DNA of 64,000 nt from a virus (IMGVR_UViG_3300046328_000321:1-64000); one strand, 5' to 3'; positions 48,228 through 57,729 are shown, counted from the stretch's first letter. Made by a program: numbers and translations. The notes: generated from the letters alone by a model not told the origin.

Positions 48228-48800
48228 ATGGCACAATTAAAGATTTCTAAGGTCACAAGTCTTCCAGGCACTTTTGATCCATCGACCCTTTATCTGGTTT
48301 CAGATGCGGTTCGCACAGATGATGTCAACATCTATGTTTCTAACAGTGCTGGTACTGCTGTCAAGCATGTGCCAACCTTTGCCGAATTAGAAACAATGGT
48401 AGATACCAAGATAGCTGCTGGTATTTCAGCCGCCTCAGCTTTACGAGTCGTTGCAGATATTACTGCTCGTAATGCATTGAATCCAACGGTCACTACTTTG
48501 GCACTTGTGTTGGACGCCACTGATGATATTTCGGTAACATCCGGTGCCGCTACTTATGTCTTCACAAATAATGGTGAAGATCCATGGACGAAGATCACTG
48601 AATATGAATCGCTCGATGTTGCAATTCAGTGGGACAATATTCTTTACAAACCAGCATCTACTGTTACAGATATAGATGATGCTGTCACCAAGCGTCACAC
48701 ACATACCAATAAAGCTGTATTAGATTTATTGACGTTCACTACCGTACTTGAATACAATGGTCAACCTGTTGTACCTCAACTGGTCGCTGAGCAATGGTGA
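48228..48800 (+). CDS. Putative tail-fibre accessory protein (190 aa)
   Basis: The sequence KVTSLPGTFDPSTLYLVSD is of the kind found at the head of phage fibre and spike proteins, and TKRHTHTNKAVLDLLT near 158 carries another H-x-H site shared in style with the 47606 product. The middle is beta-rich. Follows 47606 by 52 bases. Confidence 0.6.
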   Translation: MAQLKISKVTSLPGTFDPSTLYLVSDAVRTDDVNIYVSNSAGTAVKHVPTFAELETMVDTKIAAGISAASALRVVADITARNALNPTVTTLALVLDATDDISVTSGAATYVFTNNGEDPWTKITEYESLDVAIQWDNILYKPASTVTDIDDAVTKRHTHTNKAVLDLLTFTTVLEYNGQPVVPQLVAEQW

Positions 48801-48819
48801 TCATAATAATTTAAATTTA

Positions 48820-48856
48820 ACATAGATAGAGCCATATGGCTCTATCTATGTTTATT
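48820..48856 (+). terminator. Terminator after fibre genes
   Basis: A 15-bp stem ACATAGATAGAGCCA / TGGCTCTATCTATGT then T-rich DNA. Confidence 0.8.
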
Positions 48857-48877
48857 ATGTTTGTAAATTATTTCAGT

Positions 48878-48896
48878 CACATATACTTCACTTGAG
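48878..48896 (+). promoter_or_regulatory. Phage promoter-like motif
   Basis: CACATATACTTCACTTGAG with TTTGTAAATTATTTCAGT before it. The leader forms ATCGAG / CTCGAT and GACAGT / ACTGTC hairpins before the ribosome binding site. Confidence 0.6.
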
Positions 48897-48976
48897 CTAT
48901 ACTCTAGTTCAATCGAGATTAACTCGATAGCCTATAGACAGTTGGGTTTTATTTACTGTCATTGAGGAGACGAGAC

Positions 48977-49228
48977 ATGGTGGTAACAACCTCAACTCAG
49001 TTACAGACTGAGGCAACAGCATTGGCCAAAGAGCTAATGATAGTGGCAAGGAGGATTGTGAACATGTTTGAAAAGTTATCAAAAGACAAACGCTACGATG
49101 CAATTGTCATTGAAGACTTTCATCGAAGTCTCAAAGCTGACCCATCGATCATGGGTCAGCTAAAGGCTATTGACATTATCATCGATGTCAGTTACATCGA
49201 TGAGATGGAAAAACTGATTAATCAGTAG
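48977..49228 (+). CDS. Unknown small helical protein (83 aa)
   Basis: Not recognised. Start 48977 behind GAGGAGACGAGAC. All-helical and charged, like a small regulatory or host-takeover protein. Single-gene unit with its own promoter-like motif and terminator. Confidence 0.6.
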   Translation: MVVTTSTQLQTEATALAKELMIVARRIVNMFEKLSKDKRYDAIVIEDFHRSLKADPSIMGQLKAIDIIIDVSYIDEMEKLINQ

Positions 49229-49236
49229 CCTGAATA

Positions 49237-49275
49237 AAATCCCCTAAGTCAAAAGCTTAGGGGATTTTTTTTTTC
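49237..49275 (+). terminator. Terminator
   Basis: Stem AAATCCCCTAAG / CTTAGGGGATTT followed by T8. Confidence 0.85.
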
Positions 49276-49298
49276 AACACCTTGCTATAATTTTTTGG

Positions 49299-49317
49299 TC
49301 ATATAAATTTTACTTGA
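49299..49317 (+). promoter_or_regulatory. Phage promoter-like motif
   Basis: TCATATAAATTTTACTTGA, 34 bases before the start at 49351; heads the thymidylate-kinase unit. Confidence 0.55.
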
Positions 49318-49350
49318 CTTATTGTGCCATCTCACCTAAAGGAAAGTATC

Positions 49351-49779
49351 ATGTCAATAACCGATAAAGTAAAATCGTTGCAAACAATTGTGGATTCTCA
49401 GTTTGTTAAGACACTTTGTCTTATGGAACATGAGGATGTGTTAGAACTGGTAAATGAACATAGTTTTAATAATGAATTTAAACAAGCCATTCTTGCTATG
49501 GATGCAGCAATCCATGCAGTATTATGGTCTCGTGGTACTTATGATGCTCTGACCATATCTCATTTTAATCAAATTCAATCTGATAAGAATATAAAACTAG
49601 CGATGAGGAATGTATCTGTAACAGATGCATTCATGGAACGAAACCGTGAGAAGTTAAATTCAGCTCCTTCTCATGTTGCTCGCTGGCAAATTATTCTTGA
49701 ATCTGAATTTAATAACGTTGTGTTGATGGATCGTACCGTTGCTATTATTTTGAAAGGTGAAAAAAATGGTAAAAGGTAA
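49351..49779 (+). CDS. Unknown protein (142 aa)
   Basis: Not recognised. Start 49351 behind AAAGGAAAG. All-helical. Overlaps the thymidylate kinase gene by 14 bases, so both are translated from one message. Confidence 0.6.
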   Translation: MSITDKVKSLQTIVDSQFVKTLCLMEHEDVLELVNEHSFNNEFKQAILAMDAAIHAVLWSRGTYDALTISHFNQIQSDKNIKLAMRNVSVTDAFMERNREKLNSAPSHVARWQIILESEFNNVVLMDRTVAIILKGEKNGKR

Positions 49780-50488
49780 ATTAATCGTTATAGAGGGTGT
49801 GGACGGTGTGGGTAAAAACACACAAGCTAAATTCATGACAACCTTGTTATCAGAGATAGTTCCTGTAAGGTTTTTCTCATTTCCTCAATACCATACAGAA
49901 ACTGGATTAGAGATTTCAAAATATCTTAACGGCAAAGCATCTGATCTTACAAGAATGCAAATTGCTGAACTCTATGCTAATGACAGGTTAGCTGTAAGAG
50001 ATGAAATCAATGAATGTCTTGACAAAGGTATTTTTGTAATATGTGATCGATACGTCATGTCTAACATAGCGTTTCAATCATCTTGGTATCTTAGCCGTGA
50101 TGGAGCTGGTGAGGAACAAGTCAAACTAGCTCAGAAAATAATTAACGATATTGATGAGTTAGAATATCAGCAAAATCAAATGCCTGTTCCTGATTTGACA
50201 TTGAGTTTGATTCTACCTGTAGATGTAACTATGGTTAGGGTTACAGGTAAAGATAGACGAGAATACACAGATGCAATTCAAGATATTCACGAAGTAGATG
50301 TGAAGTTACAAACACATGCTGCTGATTTTTTCAGTAAGATGGCTAACATGGGATTTTCAGAAACAATTAAAGTGATCAATTGTTGGAATTTTGTTAAAAA
50401 AGAACAATATTCTAAACAAGAGATTCATGAGAAAATTTGGTTTCCAAATGTTGTCAACCTCATTAAGAGTGTACGCGGGGATCGGTAA
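49766..50488 (+). CDS. tmk: Thymidylate kinase
   Basis: 240 aa from 49766 (AAAGGTG before it). P-loop GVDGVGKNTQAK near residue 11, the DRY motif ICDRYVMSNIAFQ near 93-105 (family DRYxxSxxAYQ) and a lid-like GKDRREYTDAIQDIHE near 155. It phosphorylates dTMP to dTDP and, with dCTP deaminase here, points to phage control of the thymidine nucleotide pool. The P-loop has Asn where Ser/Thr is common. Confidence 0.85.
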   Translation: MVKGKLIVIEGVDGVGKNTQAKFMTTLLSEIVPVRFFSFPQYHTETGLEISKYLNGKASDLTRMQIAELYANDRLAVRDEINECLDKGIFVICDRYVMSNIAFQSSWYLSRDGAGEEQVKLAQKIINDIDELEYQQNQMPVPDLTLSLILPVDVTMVRVTGKDRREYTDAIQDIHEVDVKLQTHAADFFSKMANMGFSETIKVINCWNFVKKEQYSKQEIHEKIWFPNVVNLIKSVRGDR

Positions 50489-50993
50489 CAGAGATACACC
50501 TGAGTTCTACCTGAATAGAATGCGTAAAATAGCAACCCTTCTAGAGTTGCGAGGTTATGTGTTGCGATCAGGTGGGGCAGATGGAGCAGACTCTGCTTTC
50601 TACGAAGGTCTGTCAGACAAAGCCAACGCTGAGATATATTTGCCATGGGATGGTTATAATGGTCATTCCCATAAAGCATGTATCCCAGCGGAAGCTTACA
50701 GATTGGTGGAAAATCTGGTGCCAGACTTTCAATACAGATCACAAGCTGTACAACATCTGTTTGCCGGAAATGCGCAACAGATATTGGGTAAAGATCTGGA
50801 TTCACCTTCTGAATTTGTGATCTGTTATACCAGAGATGGTTATACAGGTCCTCACGACAGGAGCTTCAGGACAGGTGGTACCAAGATAGCCATAGACTTA
50901 GCAGTCAGTATAGGTATACCTGTGTTTAATATAAAAAGGATAGATCATCATAATACAGTGGTGAACTACTTCAACGATGATCACCTCCTTTAA
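50448..50993 (+). CDS. SLOG/DprA-like nucleotide-binding protein (181 aa)
   Basis: RVYAGIGNRDTPEFYLNRMR followed by LELRGYVLRSGGADGADSAF is the Rossmann-like SLOG fold signature (as in DprA and LOG proteins); GPHDRSFRTGGTKIAIDLA near 145 forms the second half of the ligand site. The family binds nucleotides or their derivatives; the phage role is unknown. The start at 50448 overlaps tmk by 41 bases; an earlier ATG at 50391 is unlikely. Confidence 0.7.
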   Translation: MLSTSLRVYAGIGNRDTPEFYLNRMRKIATLLELRGYVLRSGGADGADSAFYEGLSDKANAEIYLPWDGYNGHSHKACIPAEAYRLVENLVPDFQYRSQAVQHLFAGNAQQILGKDLDSPSEFVICYTRDGYTGPHDRSFRTGGTKIAIDLAVSIGIPVFNIKRIDHHNTVVNYFNDDHLL

Positions 50994-51017
50994 ATCCCCT
51001 TTGTAAAAATACATAGT

Positions 51018-51035
51018 CATATATACTATACTTGA
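51018..51035 (+). promoter_or_regulatory. Phage promoter-like motif of non-coding RNA
   Basis: TCATATATACTATACTTGAC with GTAAAAATACATAG before it. No gene follows for 500 bases on this strand. Confidence 0.6.
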
Positions 51036-51044
51036 CAATTGGGT

Positions 51045-51479
51045 CAATTTTTAATTGATACGGTTATTAAATGAGTGAAAACTTAGTCGTAATTCTCTGA
51101 TGAGTTCTGCGACTTTAAATAAAAGAACGAAACACCGTCCACAAGACGGTGTAAGAAATGTGTTAGCTTACGGTGATTACACACCATAAATCTTATTGGC
51201 TTATGGTCTAGCTGATGTTCTAACCAAACGTCAAACCGTGTGTCTATAGTTAGTTTCGCGAAAGAATACCCTTGGTCGGGATCTTAGCGCCGCTTCTATA
51301 GAAAGTTGTAAACTCTGGACTTGATCGCTCTAGAGAGCAGCCTATCATCCATTCGTATCTAATATGAGTGGATTTTAGAGTGCTATAAGATCTTACCGAC
51401 TATCAATCTACAGAACAATGTCAGCAGTTTATTCTGCGAAAATGACTTTGGTTCTTGATTGATAGTCGGTATTTTTTTT
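51045..51479 (+). ncRNA. Candidate structured non-coding RNA (~430 nt)
   Basis: No ORF of note. Visible helices in order: GTCGT/GCGAC (51086, 51109), ACACCGTC/GACGGTGT (51132, 51145), CCATAA/TTATGG (51184, 51201), a CTCTAGAGAG palindrome near 51328, ATCCA/TGGAT near 51348 and 51368, and a final three-tier arm: ACCGACTATCAATC/GATTGATAGTCGGT enclosing AGAAC/GTTCT, GTCA/TGAC and GCAG/CTGC. The last arm is followed by ten T, so it doubles as terminator. It lacks group I, tmRNA and RNase P hallmarks. The 5' end is inferred from the promoter motif. Confidence 0.65.
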
Positions 51480-51498
51480 TTTCTTTGGAAATATAAAT

Positions 51499-51532
51499 AG
51501 TACCATACGGAGCATCTGCTCCGTATGGTACT
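51499..51532 (-). terminator. Terminator of minus-strand fibre operon
   Basis: A 16-bp stem AGTACCATACGGAGCA / TGCTCCGTATGGTACT just downstream of the gene ending at 51542. Confidence 0.75.
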
Positions 51533-51541
51533 TTATTATGT

Positions 51542-52126
51542 TTATGTATAAGTAAATGAAGTATCCTGACCTTCATGTAACTGGACTATTAACCCAGTAG
51601 CATCTGTACCAGCACTTACAACATCGATGGATATAATATCATCATCGTTTATAACAATACCGTTAGAAGGTAATGAATTGTTAAAATTTACAACAGCTGT
51701 TAGACTTGAGGTTTCATTAGCGTCAATAGACAGTAATGTACTTCCAGCTATATTAACACCATTCAAATTTACTTGTATGGTTACAAGTCCCATATTTGAA
51801 GGTATAAAAACACTGGCTCTTACATGTTTTAACAAGAAAGTTCGTGGAGATCTTAAATAAGCTACATTAACGCCTGCGGTTATAAACGTAGTAGTGTCTT
51901 TATACGCTAAAGCTAAAACTAGAGGATTAAAGATAGGTGAGTATTTTTTAACTGTGTCAGATCGAAGTCGTTCACTTGAAATATCAAGTAATGCTGTCGC
52001 ATTAACATCTGAGATATATGCATCTGTTTTATACTCATTACCGGTTTTAACATAGTAAAGAGTGGAAGCCTGTATGGCTGAAAGTAACGGTTTAGTCAAA
52101 ACCTTAGCTATACTAAGAATGTTCAT
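51542..52126 (-). CDS. Putative fibre-associated protein (194 aa)
   Basis: Not recognised by motif. Beta-rich, with alternating hydrophobic residues (ASVFIPSNMGLVTIQVNLNGVNIAG) typical of phage receptor-binding accessory domains. Last gene of a minus-strand trio with 52139 and 55559; RBS AAAAGGAAC. Confidence 0.6.
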   Translation of the reverse strand: MNILSIAKVLTKPLLSAIQASTLYYVKTGNEYKTDAYISDVNATALLDISSERLRSDTVKKYSPIFNPLVLALAYKDTTTFITAGVNVAYLRSPRTFLLKHVRASVFIPSNMGLVTIQVNLNGVNIAGSTLLSIDANETSSLTAVVNFNNSLPSNGIVINDDDIISIDVVSAGTDATGLIVQLHEGQDTSFTYT

Positions 52127-52138
52127 ATTGTTCCTTTT

Positions 52139-55100
52139 TTATTTATTCCAAACTCTAGTACAGTTTATCTCAACAGTTTTACCTTCATCAGTGGGATGAA
52201 AAGTTAAAGTTAGAGAATCTGTATCTAAAGATATTTCACCTGGAGATGGTAAGGCACCAGATATGATTACAGGGACCGTGTTATTATTAAGTTTGCCAGA
52301 AATAGCTGTATCTATAACCACTTCTTTACAGTTCATATCGAAAGATTCGGTACCCTGTAATTCATTTCCTAACTTAATGGCATTATCACTACCATTTGAA
52401 ACTATGGTTGTAACACCACAGAACTTATCAGATACCACATGGTCATTGGTACCATCGTATCCCAAACCAAACATAACATCAAGTCTACTATCTGCTTGCC
52501 TTATTGCTGAAACGACTATTGTATAAACAGTGTTACCATTTTTAGTAATAAATATTGTTGTACCAATGCGTTTTATACCGACATTATCCGAACTTGAAAC
52601 AGAGAACGATGAAATACCGGCAACAGCTCCATTTTTATTTGAGCTATCTCTAATGCTATAATGTAAGACGTCACTTGTACATATGTTAACAGTAGAAGAT
52701 GTGCTGAATAGTAAATAAATAAGTGGTCTATCACCACGCTTATGTTTACCCACACCTACAAAAGTAAATCTATTTAAAATATTTGACATATCTGCACATG
52801 ACACAGTCAACTCAAAATCACCCGTGACTTGTTTATCACCTACAGCAAATTGACCTACATTGTTACCAGGAAAAGTAACTCTATTGGATCCATCTAAATA
52901 AACATCTTTAGATTTAAATACAGAGTGCGCACTCACGATACCAGTGGGTAAATTGGATAATGCAGGTACTGTATTGCTTGTAAGTACAGGTACACCAGTT
53001 TCTGTTCTTGTAAAGAATGTAGGTACTTTGATACTCAGCCTTGTAGCGTTATCTTTTAAAACACCTTCAGCTAAACCAAATTTATAATAATTACCAGAAA
53101 TAAAAGATGTACCAGAAACACCGTTGGTAAAAGCTATGTTAATGCCGTATGCTAAGGGTTCAGGAGTCGACGATGTTAATTTAGAACCACTGTGATCGAG
53201 TTCCCAATTAGTCCCATTCCAACCATAATTCTTAGTACATATCCATCTAGAAGCACCACCGTGTGGGGTGTTGTTTAACCCAGCTGTAATAACACCAGCT
53301 CTGAAAGAGTACTTATCAATATTCAGATGTGCTATGAACATAGTGAATAAAACACCATCACTCAGCATAAATGACATTTGGCAATCGTAATTTGAAGAAT
53401 CAGAGACAATGTTACTACGTAACGTAGCATAGCTACCAGACGAATTATCGATCGATCTTAATATCGACATTACAGGGTAACCATAACCATTGTTACCACG
53501 TATCACTGTGTTGATAGTACCATCTAAATTAATAAGGTTATAACCTTCATTATTTTCAACTGTAAATCTATACCAAACACCATTATTTTTTACAAAATTG
53601 TAAGTTGATATAGACTTGTCACTTGAACTTGGGTAATTTGTTTTATTTACAGGTGATGTTGTTTGTCCAAATGTCATATAACTAACATGATTGTACAACC
53701 AATGTCCTTGTAAACCGTATATTTGACCTTTATTTCTTTTACAATCCTGATAATAACTGGTTACATAGTTAGATGTTTCAACAACGGTTGTATCTACCGA
53801 CCACCAGAATCCCAGTTTGGTACTAGATTCTGTCTTATAAACACAAAGCATCTGATCTGCACTAGATTCGAAGTCAACAACTAGATAGTTGATATATGTA
53901 TAATCAACAGGTATGAAAGGATTAGTCGTTGTGGAATCATAAAGGGTCCAACTTGTACCATCAAACGAAGCTAACGCGTCTAAACCAACTGCCCATATTT
54001 TATTATCATAACCAATGGCAACACCATTACAAGAACTAAAATTAGCATTTCTGTAACCTGTTACTGTGACTTGCTGCGCGGTTAAAGAGACTCTCGGATT
54101 AACAGTCCATAATCCAGTATCCCGACAAGCTATAAACACAACATCGTTTCTAACTGCTATTTGATGTATGTTAGTAAACGAACCAGTTATTCTCCAATAT
54201 CTAGATCCAGGTATCGAATAAAGAATAATCTCATTTTTTTTCGGTAATAAAACACTAGAAGCATCGTATGGTTTAGCTGCGGATATTTGTTCAGGTCCGT
54301 AAATATCAGGACTGACAACACCCATAACACCTTTGTTATTGTGAACAACAGCATAATCTGTGTCACTTAAAAGACCCGTGATAAGTTCAGGAACCTGTTT
54401 ATTTTTAGGTATGAGATTATACCCACTAACATAATCAACACCATTACTAACCTTAATAAAAGGTTGTACGCTATATTTATAAGAAGCTGATCCTACTGGA
54501 CCACCCGTTGTAATTTCTAAAGAGATTCGTTTTGCAAAGTCTTTCCTAAAATATAGATTAGGATTATTTGTAATTTCCTCATTCTCCCAGTCTCCAGTTA
54601 ACTGTATGGATCCGGAACCATTTGCAAGTGCGTCTATATCTAAGAAGTAGTCAGAATTAGTGTTACTACTTTCAAAAGCATAACCAAATATGTTTTGTAT
54701 CTTAGATCTGTTTCTATATACGTCTGAAAAATGTGTAAAATTTTGAACACGTTCTTCTCTGGTACCAATAGAGTTAAAAATACATCCTGATCTTTGATTG
54801 AAACCTAGATTCACAGAACCATCTGCGTGTTTTAAAGAATAATTTCTTTTATTTATAACAGGAAGATTAATATTTGGAATTATGGTTTCAGTGTAACACG
54901 ATGTTGTATTAGGGTGTGATCTAGTTGTTACTCTTACTATGTCTTCAGAAGAGTTTATATTTAAAATTGGAAAACAACTATAAGAATCAAAATAACCTAA
55001 AGTATTAGAATAAAAATTGTTAACCAACAGATTTTTTATCATTGACTTGTAAATTACCCAAGGGATTCCATTTGGGACATCAGTGTAGTCAAAAATAATT

Positions 55101-55546
55101 CTATAATAAATATCGTAATATTGACTTGTAGTTTGAATGCAAGGAGTAGCTAATTCAGTCAGTGTTAATAATTTTCCACTGCTACTTTCTAACATCACAG
55201 ATTTGATGGTTCTAGATACAGTTGAAGGAGGAGCAAAACGTGCCGAATATTGAAGTATCGCTGGTGTTGATTGTGTTTCATCAATGAAAGACCAGGCGGG
55301 GACACCAAATACATCACCAGAACGAACTAAAGACTCAAATCCATTTGAATCATTTGTATGAACAGTATATGGATACAAAGTAGGTTTATAAATCGCTGTG
55401 GATAATCGGACATTTAACTGTAGATTTCCACCCTCGACAGTAAAGTTTCTAATAAATCCATCACCTATGATGTTTTTACATTCAAATTCATTTTCTACTT
55501 CACTGGTTTGAATATTTACAGCTTTGATTGTAATGATACCTTGCAT
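52139..55546 (-). CDS. Large tail fibre/spike protein (1135 aa)
   Basis: The N-terminal ~140 residues are beta-rich. A middle region (about 400-680) has repeated short motifs of the beta-propeller type (GVVSPDIYGP, IAVRNDVVFIACRDTGLWTV, GVAIGYDNKIWAVGLDALA). Residues about 860-1060 look like a concanavalin/SPRY-like lectin sandwich (DFELTVSCADMSN, RFTFVGVGKHKR, GNTVYTIVVS). The end is a compact beta domain. Such layouts bind cell-surface glycans, so this is a likely receptor-binding protein. The domain calls are pattern-based. Confidence 0.65.
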   Translation of the reverse strand: MQGIITIKAVNIQTSEVENEFECKNIIGDGFIRNFTVEGGNLQLNVRLSTAIYKPTLYPYTVHTNDSNGFESLVRSGDVFGVPAWSFIDETQSTPAILQYSARFAPPSTVSRTIKSVMLESSSGKLLTLTELATPCIQTTSQYYDIYYRIIFDYTDVPNGIPWVIYKSMIKNLLVNNFYSNTLGYFDSYSCFPILNINSSEDIVRVTTRSHPNTTSCYTETIIPNINLPVINKRNYSLKHADGSVNLGFNQRSGCIFNSIGTREERVQNFTHFSDVYRNRSKIQNIFGYAFESSNTNSDYFLDIDALANGSGSIQLTGDWENEEITNNPNLYFRKDFAKRISLEITTGGPVGSASYKYSVQPFIKVSNGVDYVSGYNLIPKNKQVPELITGLLSDTDYAVVHNNKGVMGVVSPDIYGPEQISAAKPYDASSVLLPKKNEIILYSIPGSRYWRITGSFTNIHQIAVRNDVVFIACRDTGLWTVNPRVSLTAQQVTVTGYRNANFSSCNGVAIGYDNKIWAVGLDALASFDGTSWTLYDSTTTNPFIPVDYTYINYLVVDFESSADQMLCVYKTESSTKLGFWWSVDTTVVETSNYVTSYYQDCKRNKGQIYGLQGHWLYNHVSYMTFGQTTSPVNKTNYPSSSDKSISTYNFVKNNGVWYRFTVENNEGYNLINLDGTINTVIRGNNGYGYPVMSILRSIDNSSGSYATLRSNIVSDSSNYDCQMSFMLSDGVLFTMFIAHLNIDKYSFRAGVITAGLNNTPHGGASRWICTKNYGWNGTNWELDHSGSKLTSSTPEPLAYGINIAFTNGVSGTSFISGNYYKFGLAEGVLKDNATRLSIKVPTFFTRTETGVPVLTSNTVPALSNLPTGIVSAHSVFKSKDVYLDGSNRVTFPGNNVGQFAVGDKQVTGDFELTVSCADMSNILNRFTFVGVGKHKRGDRPLIYLLFSTSSTVNICTSDVLHYSIRDSSNKNGAVAGISSFSVSSSDNVGIKRIGTTIFITKNGNTVYTIVVSAIRQADSRLDVMFGLGYDGTNDHVVSDKFCGVTTIVSNGSDNAIKLGNELQGTESFDMNCKEVVIDTAISGKLNNNTVPVIISGALPSPGEISLDTDSLTLTFHPTDEGKTVEINCTRVWNK

Positions 55547-55558
55547 GATTTTCCTTAT

Positions 55559-56542
55559 TTAACCCAAAGAAGAGTATTCGAAAGCTTTGACTTCTACAAC
55601 AGATTGAGATCCCAGAACATAACCGATAGATGAAAATAACATATCGTTAGCAGTATTATTGGATACAAGTTGTCGTTCAATGACTTCTAAAACATTAGAT
55701 ATTGATTCAACATATGTTAAATTTGTTACAATACCATGTTCTGAATCTGATGTATAAGTGGATTCTATGGTTCGCGTAACAGTTTCTAAAACCTCATTTA
55801 TACCAGATGTGTATTTAATAGATGTATTTACAGTAGTATCATCAGTTATACCTAAATCAGGATCTGTTATAAAATTCAGAGAGGAATAACTTTTAGCAGA
55901 CGTTTGACTTGCTTCGTAATTAGTACGTGAATAAAATTTATAACTAACATCAGTTAACAATCCGTTTAGATATAGCAATACAGATGATGCATCATTATAG
56001 AAAGTTGTACTTATAATAACATCATTACCATTTAATAGTTGGGTTAGCAATACGTCAGAACCAACCACCTTAGAGTTTGTGACAAGCACAGCACGTTGTA
56101 TGTCATTCAATGCTGCGGAACCAGGCGGTCTAAATGATGGTATTAAATCACTGAACGCATCATCTATGTACAATCCAGATTGGTGTGGCCCGTCTCTATA
56201 CCCTAAATAAGTCTTTAAAATATCAGTAGGTACTGCGCTGACTAAAATCTGTCTAGACTTAACTATACTTGTACCACGATCTAAAGTAAATTTAAATACT
56301 TTATTGTCTCGAACAGCAGGTTGTTGAAATAACACAGTCTGTTGATTTTGCGGCTCCAACCAAATAACAGGAGTTCCAGTTAACTGTTCCCAAAGAAATG
56401 TATGATTTGTTAGATCTCCTATCAGCGTTGCATTTAATGTAATGATATCATCGCAAGAAACAGTCATGACTGCATCAAGCTGTATAGAAATGTTATCGAG
56501 AACGTTTCTAAATATATGACTTTGTGGATTGACAAATGGCAT
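55559..56542 (-). CDS. Putative tail fibre/baseplate protein (327 aa)
   Basis: Start at 56542 (MPFVNPQSH), with AGAGGGATTT before it; the frame opens at 56593. Residues about 20-105 look like an Ig/PKD-like sandwich (ITLNATLIGDLTNHTFLWEQ, then FTLDRGTSIVKSRQILVSA). The rest is beta-rich. It starts the minus-strand trio and could link the 52139 product to the tail. Confidence 0.6.
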   Translation of the reverse strand: MPFVNPQSHIFRNVLDNISIQLDAVMTVSCDDIITLNATLIGDLTNHTFLWEQLTGTPVIWLEPQNQQTVLFQQPAVRDNKVFKFTLDRGTSIVKSRQILVSAVPTDILKTYLGYRDGPHQSGLYIDDAFSDLIPSFRPPGSAALNDIQRAVLVTNSKVVGSDVLLTQLLNGNDVIISTTFYNDASSVLLYLNGLLTDVSYKFYSRTNYEASQTSAKSYSSLNFITDPDLGITDDTTVNTSIKYTSGINEVLETVTRTIESTYTSDSEHGIVTNLTYVESISNVLEVIERQLVSNNTANDMLFSSIGYVLGSQSVVEVKAFEYSSLG

Positions 56543-56884
56543 AAATCCCTCTTTATTTACTATCAAGTAATCACAAGATGATCGTAAAATCAAGACTGCT
56601 TGACATTAATAGTTTAACAGAGAATGTCGGTACCGACTTCCTGTATTTTTTTTTTTCTGTCTTTTAGAGAATATATTAATACTACATACTTTATTTGAAC
56701 TAACTTTAAAAAGGGTTCAAATGGTTAAATGATTATCAGGTTCAAATCTTACAGCCTAAAATATCGAATCTCACCAATGTGTTTCAACGTTTTTCAAAAT
56801 GGTGGATACCCAAGATTTAAATATAAACATTTTAGACAATTTATTCAACACGCTGGAATGTTGAAAAACCATAAAGAAAGTAAC
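56543..56884 (+). other. Divergent intergenic region (342 bases)
   Basis: Contains GTCGGTACCGAC near 56625 with a T-run after it (a short terminator-like hairpin), the promoter-like motif at 56684-56698 and about 185 bases of leader to the gene at 56885. The reading frame open from 56729 lacks coding character before 56885. Confidence 0.5.
56684..56698 (+). promoter_or_regulatory. Phage promoter-like motif
   Basis: ACATACTTTATTTGA, heading the 56885-57729 pair. Confidence 0.6.
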
Positions 56885-57337
56885 ATGACAATAGAAATCA
56901 AATTTAAAACCCGTAGAGTTGTTAAGAAGAGGTATAAGACTTACAACCCTGTGACCTTTGCTGTTCCCAAAGAACTAAAGGATAAGATCCGTCGGGTATT
57001 TGAGTTGACGATCGCAGCGATCAAGACTAACACTGGTACTGTCACGGATTGGTACAACGTTGCCTTTCGCACCAAGCATGCTCTTGAGATAGCCAAAGTA
57101 GTCTATACAGATGAAACTGTTAAAGAATTTCAAACCATCTTTGACATGTTGGTATTGAAAGCTTCTGAACATGAATCGAATCTCAACTGGTTTCGATTCA
57201 ATGAAAACGAAGTGGCGTTGGTAGAAGACATGCATGAAGCCATGTGTGTGATGGAAGACGATGTTACCAGACGTATACAGTTAGAAACCATACACATAAC
57301 TGACAGGTACATGAAACAGTTTATAAACAAATCATGA
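56885..57337 (+). CDS. Unknown protein (150 aa)
   Basis: Not recognised. Very basic N-terminus (KFKTRRVVKKRYKTYNP) then helices with acidic C-terminal third. Start 56885 follows AAAGAAAGTAAC; the frame extends upstream to 56729 without a good start. Overlaps 57334 as ATGA. A nucleic-acid-binding host-takeover protein is possible. Confidence 0.6.
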   Translation: MTIEIKFKTRRVVKKRYKTYNPVTFAVPKELKDKIRRVFELTIAAIKTNTGTVTDWYNVAFRTKHALEIAKVVYTDETVKEFQTIFDMLVLKASEHESNLNWFRFNENEVALVEDMHEAMCVMEDDVTRRIQLETIHITDRYMKQFINKS

Positions 57338-57729
57338 ATCAATTAAATTTATTTACCAAACAGACAGGTAAACCCAAAAACAATTTACTAAAACCAGTTC
57401 TATCTCCTTCTAATATTAAACCCACTGCTTCAGGTTTATTTTATACAAGTATTGATAAAACATATAGTTGGGCCAATCGAATAAGAACTAACTATTGTTT
57501 TACGATTAAGGATAAAATTTCATTTGGAAAAGTTAAAATAGTTGAGTTGATTTTAAACCAAGATATTTTATCTGCTGAAGAATATAGTAAGCTTTCTAAA
57601 TGGGAAAAAAGAAATGTAGATCATTGGTTAAATGAAGATAAAACAAAAGCCATGATTAAAACACCTATGACAGTCAGAGTTCTGACAGAAACAGAAGCTT
57701 GGTACTACTGGGTAACTAAAGATTTTTAA
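57334..57729 (+). CDS. Unknown protein (131 aa), relative of the 58157 product
   Basis: Shares a layout with the 58157 protein: an aromatic helix (TYSWANRIR versus ALRWAERIK), a strand (KIVELILNQ versus CVIEIIFDE), a SKxExRxx segment and the end VRVLTETEAWYYW versus YRVLTDEEVWDMF. So they are paralogs, diverged. Function unknown. Translationally coupled to 56885. Confidence 0.6.
   Translation: MNQLNLFTKQTGKPKNNLLKPVLSPSNIKPTASGLFYTSIDKTYSWANRIRTNYCFTIKDKISFGKVKIVELILNQDILSAEEYSKLSKWEKRNVDHWLNEDKTKAMIKTPMTVRVLTETEAWYYWVTKDF

Noticed and set aside
51061-51480. Fourth polymerase-type group I intron
   Set aside because: No P/Q/R/S set such as GTTCAACGACTA or GATATAGTC, and no split gene on either side; treated as an independent RNA.
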